Shown here in pieces: positions 46,401-58,400 of a stretch of 64,000 bases of DNA. Position numbers and translations under genes: made by a program. Below the pieces are notes generated by a model, which saw only the letters and a list, made by a program, of their open reading frames with translations, had not been told where the DNA came from and searched no databases. The DNA comes from Durusdinium trenchii. Its lineage: Eukaryota > Sar > Dinophyceae > Suessiales > Symbiodiniaceae. Position 1 is the first letter of the stretch, and the number at the start of each line of letters is the position of its first letter. Where the stretch lies: contig CAXAMN010029027.1 in NCBI GenBank assembly GCA_963970005.1, positions 528,750 to 592,749 of the forward strand, read 5' to 3'.

Positions 46401-49400
46401 TGGACCCTCGCCCCCATGGCCCATGGCATAGTAGTTCGCAGATGTTCGGAGTAGAAATCCACAGGATGCCCTGCTGGGGGATGTATCGATCTAAATCGAT
46501 CTGTATATATATATATATATTGTATTGTTTGGAGGGTTTGCAGCACACGACTGCATGGTGATGTGGTGACAGATTGCTTTCCATCCACGGTGGTCCAACA
46601 TCTGTCCTCGGAGCCCACCCCGTCGCCCGCTCCGCTCCGCAAGCTCGCTCCGCGAGCTCCGCCGCTCCGCCTTGTGATCCGTTGTGCCCGATCACTGTGA
46701 AAGGCCCTTCCTGGGTGATCTGACATTGGTGGAGCGTGCAACGAAGGAAGTCTTGACGGTCCTGCATCGAATGGATCGACAAAGGCTGGTGGGTCAGGGT
46801 CCGTCTAGCTCTGCTGGCCCCCATGGCTGGGTCTGGGAAGAGGCGGAAAGGACCCCTTACTGTAGGGGGGCCAACTGGTAACACAAAGGAAAATCATACC
46901 AGGACCCTCCAAGGGGTGCCCTGTCTGGAAGCCTATAGGTAGTGTGGGGTAGTCCATTGGACACCCCTTGGAGGGTCCTGGTAGAAAATACCATAAAGTT
47001 AGGGATGTTGCATAAACTTATGCATATAACATCATATAACTGTTCAAGTCAAGGTGTTTGTCCAAAATGATACTCATGGCTGCCAAACATACGCTTGGGT
47101 GGACCTTTTTGCACTCCCATCATCGAACCGTCCTCTGACACCATGAAGTTGCAGAATCGCAGGTCATCTTGCGTCCACTGCTCCCCCGACGCCTGAAAAG
47201 GGTGCGCAGGTGCGCCCAAGGGTGCGCGAGTGCCGGAAGAGGGCTAGAGAGCTGCTGCCGACCATCACTTCGGCGAATGAGTGGCGTTTCAAGGTTCCGA
47301 AGGGGACCAGCGAGGGGACTGACTGGAATAAGAGATTCAAATGCTCATCTTCAATGTGCAGCAAGGCCACGCGTGTTTCTACCAGCTCTTGTCTTGTGTC
47401 GCACCCACCCGTCACTTCCCACCATCTTCAGGCCTGAAACCCGCCGGCAACATCTTCCTCGGACAACAAATGCAAGTCGCCAAACCCCACTCATCCACCC
47501 AATGTAGAGAAAAAGTATCTATATACCTAGCACTTCCAATGGGTGCCCTACAAGGAGGGTAGGGTAGTCGAGTCTAGCCAGGACATCAGGTAATTACCTG
47601 AGATGGTCCAGGTGCCTGAGATGTGACGTGAAGACGCACCCAGACTGGACGACGTCTTCACCTCCAAAACCCCTCGTCATTCTCTCGTGAAGGCAAGGCG
47701 TCGCCTCGCCCTGACGAATCCGAGGAAATGCCCCCGCAACATGCGGGCCTCCTTTCTCTGGGTCCGGTCATGGAAAAAACAGTACTCAATGAGGTCAAGG
47801 ACCATGTACAGCTTGGGCCCCCTGGACTGGTAGGGTAAGCATTCCGCCTCCCTCCCAACATCGCTGATCAACGGGATCGGCACGTGGAGCGGAGCGGGAA
47901 CGCGGAACCCGCGGGTTACGCGCGAGCGAGCTTCGATATCGTTGAGGTTGTGGCCATCTGGGAACATCTGCGGCACGCCGGTGTCCAGCTCAATGGCCGA
48001 GCCCGTCCACAGGCCGAAGCCCACCACGAGCAGCAGAAAGAAGAGGAAGAAGAGGATTCTGTGACATAGGCTGTTGGGGGGTGATCAGTTTGATTCTTCC
48101 TAAATGATGGCATGATGGAGGGATTGGATTCTGAAGGCTACATCAACATCACAAGTCATTAACTACAATGTACATGTGATAGACGACGCTATGCAACTAC
48201 CGCATGCTGATGACTCTACAAACTGCACCCATGGAGTACCTGAGATCAAGACACCTACGAGCAAAATGGGCCACTGATCTGTCGATCGTGTGTTTCTGTT
48301 CCGCATGGGCCAGTAACTCTCTACCCCTCGCGATCCACCTGTAGCCCACCAAGATCCCCTCGCATCTCTGCCGCTTGCAGCACCGGCAGCTCCGCTCGGT
48401 CGCCGGCGAGTTCGCCGCGCGGCGACTTCCGCGGCAGCGGCAGTGGCAGCAGCGGAGCTTCGCGGCTCCGTCGTTGAGGATGAGAAGGGCCGGAAGGCCC
48501 ACCACCAGGTAGACATACCTGAACTCTGGTATGCTCTGCGGCGCAGCTGGGGGTGGAGATCCGCTCAGAGGTTTTTTGAGCCATCGGCTGAGCCACCTGT
48601 TTCAGCACGCCTTTGATAGATATCGATGAAAAACAATCCATCGTAATTGTAATTTGTGTTTCTCTGGGATTTGCCATGTGATTTCGTTGTGAGTTCATTA
48701 TTCATTCAGGTGGTGTGTCCCTCTAGATTTGTGCATTCTCGCGTTTCTTCAAGGCAAGCCGGGCAAACAAGCTTGTTTCAACTGGCAGGTGCTTACATCC
48801 CGCCCCTTCAACGTCCGTTTCTGGAAGCTTGGCGCCCGCTCCTTCTGTACTTTTTTTCCACCGTGGGGTCAACATTCATCACGAGCCGTGGCACTTGGCA
48901 GAGCGAACCCTCACGAGCCGCCTTCCTGTTGATGCCAAGGCACGCACCAATGATGCACATCCTGGGCATCAAAAAAGGGCAAGCGCTGTGAAAACTGCCC
49001 TGCACGGATTCCAATCCACGTGGCTCCTGCTGTGGTAGGTACACTAATCTGGTGCATGCCCCATTTTGGGATGGCACCGTGCCATCTCCTGGGTCTCACT
49101 TGCCTGATCCTCGCCTGAGCACACCTGCAAGATCCCAACTCATGAATCAATCTCTCTCCCCTTCTTTCTGCCTGAGGCCTGTGTATGGCTTAAAAGGCTT
49201 GTATCTTCCAAAGGCGTTTGCTCACCCAACAATCCCAGGCACCCCATGAAGAAGCCAAACTCCCGCAGCGCCCGGAGCACCGAGGCCAAGTTGGCGAAGA
49301 AGGACGCCTCGGTCACCGTCGTCGCGTCCGGCGTACGCTCGACAGGGGTCCCGGTTCCAACGGCTCGGAGATGGGGTTCGGCTTGGATGGGGTTCACCGG

Positions 49401-52400
49401 ATTCGCTTCGACACGTCCCTTAACGTGACCCACTCCATTCGCAGAACAGGTCGGGACGTGTGGGGGAAGAATGGCAGAAAGATCCGGTCACCAAACATGT
49501 ACATGATCATCCATGATCATCCATGTGCATCGAGTCAATGACTGCCTGTGCCAGCACCACTTCGCAACCGCGCGTCCGCCACCCATCCTCTGTCTTTACC
49601 CTCCTTATCCCTCCGCGCGGCCGCTGTGGTGAGCGTGGTGCCCAAGCACGCCAGCCCCGCGTGGCGGTAGACGAACTTCACGCGCTCCGCCGTGGGCCGC
49701 GGGGGGGCAGTCGACTTGGGGGCGTTCCTGGGCGAACTTGGCTCGTCGGCACTCTTGGAGATCTCCCAGAAGTTGATGAAGACTAAGACCTCGGGCTGCA
49801 CTCAGCAGGCGTCGAAGGCTACAGCTGTGACAGTTGGAGCAAGCCAGGAAACCGGATGTCTATGACTATATAGTATAACATGGCATTGACACAAATCCAT
49901 GAACATCTACCGAATCTACCAGGACACCACATCAGCTCCCAACCCCGCGATGAGGAAGATCGATAGAAAGGCAGCGCCAGTGACCTGCACCGCGGATCGA
50001 CTCGACTCGCGCACGGCAGTCGATCTGATCGACCGACGTGCGCCGTGGCGAAGGCAGCGGCACTCGGGTGAAATGCATCCGTTCCGAAAAAAACAGATCC
50101 GTTCTTCTAAGTTCTTGGAGCAGAGAAACCTTAAGGTCACTCCTAAGGACAGCGCCTAAGGACGGTGCCTCCTGTGTGACTTATGGACCTTCCCCGGCAG
50201 CCGGTCCTACCGGTCGCTCTGCGTCGGTAGCTCCGCCTCGTTGGAGCCGCTGAGCACGGCGCTCAGGACGAAGGCCGAAGGGATGGCGGCCACGGTCAAA
50301 AGCATCGAACCACAGGAGAGCAACAAACTCCCGGCCTCGCCAGAGGGAGCTTTGGGGCGGTTTTTTGGGTGTGTTTGTTTAAACAATGCGCGTTGTTTTA
50401 TGTTGTTTTGCTATCTGTTTCTTCTCCTCCAAGGGGTCATCATGTTTTCTTGGATCTTGTGTTCGCTTGTGTTCTTTCCTTTTTTGGGGGGTGGGTGGGT
50501 TAGGGGAGTTGATGAAGGAACATGAAGGTAGACAGCCTCAACAGTTCGAGTTGGCAGGTGAAAAGGATAGTACAAGTTGTTGCTTCAGTTCAGGTTCGAA
50601 GTGAGCAAAAGGTTGGGCCTGCGTTGAAATTTCGAGCGTCAGGCCTTTCTGTTCAGACTTCTCCGCATCGGACTGTGCCACACCACACGATCTGTTCAAA
50701 AGGACTGGACATGACTGGACCCTGTGTGACCATCGGGCTTCCAAGAGCACAGCTAAGACGCATATAGATCATACAGGCAGCATAGGTCATAAATAGAAAG
50801 TTTAATATTGAATATACAGTATAGTATAGAACTCATTGATTCCACAGGGGTTGCTGGTCTGGGACTTGTCCCAGTTGGGCAGCAGTCAATCACCCCAACT
50901 TTTTTGGGGATGAGCTGCAAAAGCTGCAATACAATCGAGGGAGCACAACCAGCCAACCAATGGACATGATTCCACCAATGGATCTCTGCCCTGAAGAATT
51001 GACCCCAAATAGTGGCCGATGGCCCCCATGCTTCCCGCCCCTGCCCTGTGGCATTCAATCCTTACCCAGCGGCATGCATGGTCAAATAGCCGATGATGAA
51101 CACCACCTCGTGTGACTGCAAGTCGGATCAGCCATCGGATAGCGGCACCAACACAAACAGAACTGACCCTGGCGTCCATTTCTCACCTCACCACGGCCGC
51201 CACGACCTAATTAATGAGGTAGGGTAGGAACATGTTGGAAACCACATGCCATCCATTTTAACACTGACTCCATCCAGATTTGGGTGTCTGCTTGCGGCTA
51301 ATACCCCGCATGCTCTTCACCCCGCTGGTCACATCGATCGCGTGGACTGGGCAAGTGTGGGCCAAGGGGATGAGCCAAATCCCTATGCAACTGCCCCCTC
51401 TCAAAACGAGATGTTCTGGCAAATCACTGGGTTTTAACATGTGTTAAATACAAGTTCCACTCAAGGTTAAGTCCCCAAATGCTAGTCCTCCAAGCCACTC
51501 TCCAAGCCCTGTGTGCCCTGTCTAGAATGAACCTAGTGGCCGATCCGATGGCAAAAAGGCAGTCGGAGGCTAAAATTTCCTCGCACTGCACGGTGAACGG
51601 AGCTGGCTTCTGGAGTAGGTCTTTGGCTAAAGCCATTGTGCAACTCAGAAGAATGAAGATTCCAAATTCATGAGCGGCAACTCGAGAATCATGTGCCGTT
51701 GAAGGGACCTACTTGAGGAAATCAGACTCTGGCATCAAAGGATCCCAAAGTTGCATCGTGGAGATCGACCCGCCAGCGAAGTTGAGCTGAATCGTCGGAT
51801 GTTCTCGCCTTGGCTCGGCATGCTTTTTGGTTCGCTCATATGTGAACTGTGGACCCCCGCCTTGCCCGTGTTACACACCACACTCGAATAAGCCGCCTTG
51901 CCCTTGTTACATCCAAACAGAAAGGATTGGGCAGCGGAAAGCTGCGATGGAACGGCAGGATTCTTCTCTCTTTCCTTGACGCCAGGTATCTCCATTGTAC
52001 ATGTATATTATATATTATATATATTGTGTGTATAATATACACATACACCGTAGCTCTCACAGTACAGCAGTGAACTCAGTAAACTCAGTACACCTGAACA
52101 AGGAAGACTCGCCTTCGACCTTCCCATGGCCAGGCCAAGCTGCTCGAAGCGCATGAGCTTGGGAAGCACTTCCTTGGCGAGCGAGCAAGCGCATGAAGCA
52201 GCGAGCAGGAGGCCGCAGCGAGACGAACTGCTTAAGCAACACATGGAGATGAGACCCCTCTTTTGTGTGATCAGAGATCCCCAAACAGCACGGTTTCCAA
52301 TACATTTGGAGCGGGGATCTACTTTTCTATCTGATTGGGCTATATGTTCATGGGAACTCATGTGGAACAATAAGGAATCCAACGGAATCGATGGTAATTA

Positions 52401-55400
52401 AGGGGCCTTATATTGTATGCCTTAGTGCCTTGGCTGCTTGGCTCGAGAAACGTATCGTCCATGATCTTGTGGATCGAGGCCCCCTGCATGTTTGATTCGC
52501 GGATGCTTCTTCGTACTGCCATACTGACAAAGATTCCATGGAAAGTTAACATGTACCATCATGGCGCATCAAAGCCTTGCATCTCCTCTCCAAATGATGA
52601 ACACCTTCTTTTACTTCACACAGCCATATGGTAAACCCAAACGAATCTGCAAGTTCGCCACTTCAGGGCCAACCACCCTGTGTGCCGCCCTGCCCGCCAT
52701 GTGAGCCGAGGTGCCGCGGCTAACATGTTGGACCACTCTCCTGAGCCGGGACGCAAGCCCGTGCGAAGCAAGGCGTGAGAACAAATAGCTTGAGACTCTT
52801 GGTGTTTCCAGACACTGTTCTATCACTGGGCCTTGTTGAGTACGGGGGATCAAGTGACCCGCAATACATTGATGTCATGCAACTTGTACAAAATGGCGGC
52901 AGGTCATTCTTTCGAGTTCTTGGCATCCTCCAAGAACCCCTCAAAACCTTGTAAAGTGGCTTGGCCCAACCCCTTTCTGAAGAAGGTCCCGTTGAACATC
53001 TTCTTGCCAAAGGACCCTGTCAGTCCTGCCATTCAAGAAGGGGAAGGTCCGGCGGGTGAGGTCAGGCTATCAGTGTTGCTATGAGTGATCTGAATTGCAG
53101 CCACACCACGCAGAAGAAACAAACAATGACAGGAAGCCGGAGACCCAAAACTCCAGATGGAATCCCTTTTCAATAACTCTTTGGCTTTGAAGATACATAT
53201 TGGAATCCATACGAATCCCGAATGACACCTAGCATCACCTAGCAATATCATGCAATCTCATGCCCCCCTTATGCCCCGACACTGATGTGCGTTCGTCTTT
53301 GCACGTCAACACCATGGTCGGATTTGAGATGAATTGAGGTAGGCTTCCTGACCCGAAAATACATCTCTTTCTTGTAAGCCCAGTGACTCCTGGCTTTCTC
53401 CAGCCCCTGTGAGCGCTGGCTCGCCTCAGCTCATCTCGCATGAACAAAACCGGTGACATCAAGCTCATGTCACTTGGTGATTCTGCTTGTTGTGCCCTTG
53501 GTGTGAGGCGTTGGCCACTTAGAGGCGTTGGCCAGGGACCTCGCTATCTGGACTGATGATACTGATGCGAGCTGCGAGCTGCTCTTCATACACTCCCCCG
53601 AACCATGGTCAGACTGGCTAATGATGATGGCAGCTGGACTGCAGTGCATCACAGCATGGGCCTCCACACGGTTCGACTTAAAGCTGCCGACCCAAAGCCC
53701 CCGCTGTCTAGAACCAACACAAGCTACGGATGGCACACAAACAGAAACTCTTTGACTCTTTTGAAGCTGGTCCAGGTGGCGGAATGCTCAATGCGGCAAC
53801 AAACGATGTTGAAGGCAAAGAAGCTTCTGGCACTCCTAATGGACAACACGGGAAGTCACAAGGGCCTAGCCTGGAAGTGAGATGAGCCAATGCCGTGTGG
53901 CCGTGTCAAAATGATGGCCGTCGGTTCCACCCAAGCACGGTTTGGTGATGCCTCCCACCCTCGCAAGCCGAGGAATGCTAGCCCATTCGTCACCATGGCC
54001 CTGTCTTTGTCCCCAAAGCTAACCGGGAGTCCAACCGGGGCATTGGCCTTGATAGGATGACCATGGATGACCTGCCACTCCGAATACCACACGTTACCAA
54101 ACATGTGTTGGCGGACACCCCCTTCCACTTGAGATCAGGGGAACCAACGACACCCCCCAACGGCGCCACAGTGCATTGCGACCGACAGCCTAGCAGCAAA
54201 AAGCAAAGGGAAGAAACTCAAGATGCGGATGATCTTAAGTTGTCATTGAGGAGGAATGCTCTGAAACAGGTGTTCCTGCTCTTGATACCCTGATTCATCA
54301 CTGTACCGATCGGGAAATATGGAGAAAGAAGAAACCTCAGAAGCCCCAAAACTCGTTCAAACACCGCGCTTGCGTCTCATGCGAAAAATGGATCAAACAA
54401 GTCGACAAAGGTCCAACGCGGCGGGGCGACACAGGATCCACTTCCACTAGTATGCTCTACCTGGAACTAACATGCAAGTGGATGGCACCACCTGTTTGTA
54501 GTGGATTTCATGGTCTTCCTGGGGCCATTCTCCGCGTAACCATGTTAGTTCCGGGGAGTGTAAAGTTCAACAAAGAAAACAAAAAACGTCCACCTCCCTG
54601 CAGTTGAGCATCATCAACGGCTCACCTGGCTGGAAATCCTTCGGCAGCATCCTGGGCATTTCGCCAACGAACAACCCCGGTCCACGGCGGCCCCCGGTGC
54701 TTGGGTGGTGAGTCACCCACCCAAAATGCATGTGTTCTAGATTCGAACATGATCGAACAAAAGAAACGTCCCACCAACGGTCCCAAATGAAGAGTCGTTT
54801 CCATTCAGGCTCCCCCTACGACGCGCCGTTTCGACGCGCTGTTCAGGCATTCCCCCGCTTGGCGTCGCAAAATGCTTCTCACCACATCTCCGAGCTTCAA
54901 CTCTTGATAAGCATCTTTGGACTGGAGGATCTCTAGGATCACGTCCTGGCGGGGAGATGCATACTATGCATGAAAACCGCATCCATGCCAAAAATAAAAA
55001 ACGTGGCCATTCCGGCGGCTAGCACTTGCAGGGACCCGTTGGAAGCGTCTGAAGTTGACACCCAACCACTTTCAACGTCCCAGCGCTTGGTTTTTTGGTT
55101 TTCTGGCATTGCTCGCTGCCGCTGCTGACACCCATCGACAGACCCAAAGCAGCAAACCAGGTTCAGCATGTGCGTGAGATATTGAGATTGCGTGAGTGGG
55201 TGGAACCTTATGCTCTGGTCTTAGCTTCGCTCGGATGTTGCATGAAGGCTTGGACGCATGGCTTCAGACAATGGGGGAAGGTTCTCAGCCGCTTCTGGCA
55301 ACTCCAAAAATGATCTGTTCATATCTGTTCCATCCTCCCCTTGGCAACCCAAACGCCGTGGCATGCTGTAGCGGCTCCGTCCTGCCGCAAGAGCTTGAGA

Positions 55401-58400
55401 CCATGACCGTCCATTCGCCTGACGACGAGCACGACGCCGGCACGACGAAGGCGCTAAACGTCCCACGTCCGTCATTCGGGGGAACCAATGGAATTATAGT
55501 GAACAGACGAAACAAGAAAACATCCGTCATTTGGGGGGGTCGACTCGATGTGAATCACCCATTTCCTAGAGTGTGTTCTCCTTTTCTCCCCAAAGACTGG
55601 CAGCCAGTGGCACAAGGATACACAAACAAATGCAGCCCAGGGACATGTTCACAAAGGCCTGCTCATCACTTGCCTTGACTGGAGACTCAGCGGTTGAGCA
55701 CACGGCAGAAATGGAGGAATTAGATTGCCACCAGGTGCCACTGCACAACTCCCACCAACTCAATGTTCAAAACTCGTTGAACATATTGGAAAGAAGTTGC
55801 CCAATCCACAGTCGTGAAGACCCTGCCACTGCCATGAGCGATTTCCTTCCGATTTCGGCCACAGCCTTCCATGTTCGCAGAGGATTCGTTGTCCAAACAT
55901 CCCCCCCCAGAAAAAACGAGGGCCACCCGAATCCACCCTGAGGGTTCAGACAGGCCCTGACAGGTGAGGCCAAAAGCGAAACGGCCTCAGCCTCCGAATT
56001 CGGGCTGCCCAGTCGCATTCTCACCTCCAGATGGGAAGGCCGCGTTCGCGATGCTGTGTCCTGCGCTCTTCGCATGCTGGTTCGGAGACTTCAGGGTGTG
56101 GCCCAGTCGCCCGGTACGGCCGGGTACGGCTCTGACGAGGAGGTCCCTATCACAACTCAACTCTAATGATCTCTAGTGCAACAATTCTGAAACAAAGATG
56201 CTAGGTGAAAGACTGGCAAGAATCGCCCATGAGGCGATCTGCATGGAAAGCCAATCATGCGTGACGAAACTGCGAACATGAAAATTGATAAACGGTGATA
56301 GACTATAGACAATCTAAAGGAGGTCAATGCTGACGGTGAAAGCGCTTATCAAACCCCTGTCCCAATGCTTAAGCAAATTGAGGTCTGGCCCAAGAACATG
56401 TAGCCAAACAACATGGAAAACCCATTTGGGATGCAAACCTGAAATTCAAACACCTTCCTGCGCCGCATCTCTCCCATGGACAATATGGACATGTCGTTGG
56501 TCCACTTGGTCGCTTGGTGCCCAAGCCGCTGCTCCCATGTGACCCCCTGCAGCGCCATGCGGCGCCCGGCTTGCCCGAGCCCGAGCGGCTCTAGTGCATC
56601 GAACCTTCCTGTCGCCCCTCCTGGATCGCAGCCAATGCCCAAGCCAGGCGTCGAGAGCTCGTGACAGACCTCGAGGTCAGCGAGACCGCGGCAGGGCCGA
56701 CGAAATCCAAGACACTCGAAGAGATTCATGGAACGAGTTGAGATGGTTGAGGGCCTTTCAACACAGGAGATGCATGAGGACGCTTGGCACTTCGTTGCCC
56801 TATAAGATGTTTTAAGGGACCAACCTGGCCGAAAAATTCCACAGAGTGCCCAGTGTGTGTGTGGTCACGTCTTTTCCCACCCCACGCCTATATATAGGGC
56901 CCGTGCGACGAACTCGCACCGGGTCGATCCCCAACGAACGCGCGCCGCGTTCCGTCCGCGTCCAGGCGGCTCGTTGATAGAGGGGGCCCGAGCGAAGATC
57001 CAGCTCAAACTGTCGGATGAGCGTGATCGATTCCTCAGAACGCCGTCGAGGAACCGTCCGACGACCGAAGAGAAGCACCGAAGAAGAGGTGCCAAATGGA
57101 ACAATCAGGATCCCTTTTCTCGGAACATGGGGAGGGTCCCTCCTTCTTGGGCTTGTTTTCCAGGACTTGAAGTGGTGCTTCGTTTCCATGTGGGTCATTG
57201 GAAGAAGTGCATCCAATGACCCATGCGCAGGTTAGGTGTGGCAGGTCCTAGCTCAAACTTCGGAACCATGGATGTCCACTCACGGAAGGCGTCAGGCGTC
57301 CTCCCACGTTTGGCCCATCAGACCCACATGACCAACAACCCACATATCGTGGAAACACGCAGGAACATGCTTGAACTAATTACCCACCTCGAGGTACATC
57401 TCCTCGGAAAAAAAGACAACTCCTTGACATGATTAAATGGAAGAGTCATGGAAGTGCATGGCATCATCGGGTGCCTCATTTCGGGGACGTCGCACCATGG
57501 CACCACCGCCGGAAGCCGTCTCCCGCACCTCCAGTCCCGAGCGTGCCGAGCGTTTCTCCAGTCCCAAGGGTCTGATGCCAACAAACCCGGCGAGCCCAGC
57601 GCGCGGTAGTATAAATTCAGTTGATCCATCCTGAGGACGCGAAAACGAGAAAAACCCCACGTGAAAGCGTCGTGAACTTCTCGGGGCCGCCACGTGGCAC
57701 AATGTAGTTGTTTTTACATAGGTTTTTTCCATGTGATTCCACCATATTCCACCCCCTTTGCTGACTCCAGCACGTGTTTGGATGAAGTAAGTGGGTCGTT
57801 GGATAAATTTTAGCATGTGCCCGGCCAAAACTGGTCGTGCATGTGCAGACCTCCCACCTGAAACGCAGCACTTCACAGTGGGCTCCAAGTTTGTTCAACG
57901 TGCGATCGCTGACCGTTTGGGCTCCCCAAACACTCAGCAATGAGCAAAGCCTGTCCAAAACAAGCACTTCCCTACCAAACCCTTTCGGGGTGCGTTCATG
58001 TGCGTTCAGACTGCGGAACTTTCCGGGGGGGAACAACGCCCTCACAGCCAGAAACTTGCAGAGAGGAACCCCAAGAGCCTTCTCATCCCCCAAGCAAATC
58101 CAGTCAGAGGCACTTGTACATGTCGTTCAAGTCGATGGGTGGCATGGGCCCGGTCATCAACCGCCGGTCCCGAGAGGAGGCGTCCCGAAAGGGTAACGCT
58201 CCTGGCGTAGCGGGCATCGGCATCGTAAGCCTGGGGCCTGAGAGACATATCATAGCCGCTGTCGAAAAGCAGCTCGAGTCTTTTCCTGGTTGATTTGTCT
58301 GTTGTTGTTCACCTTGTACTCATACATCATCATACATCGCTTTGGGTGTTGCAATTGTTTGGACCTCCAAGACACAGGTGCCCTGTAAATTCTGACTGCT

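Noticed and set aside
48575-48600. TTTTGAGCCATCGGCTGAGCC, a partial reverse match to the spliced leader
   Set aside because: Needs a 3-base gap and lies in an intron with no gene start beside it.
53470-53755. Open frames on both strands with protein-like text
   Set aside because: Both strands look equally plausible, no bounding splice sites fit, and the phase from 54626 to 52740 needs no exon here.
53856-54128. Minus-strand ORF containing LPVSFGDKDRAMVTNGLA
   Set aside because: Neighbouring exons 54626 and 52740 already join in phase, and no acceptor/donor pair was found, so it is treated as intron.
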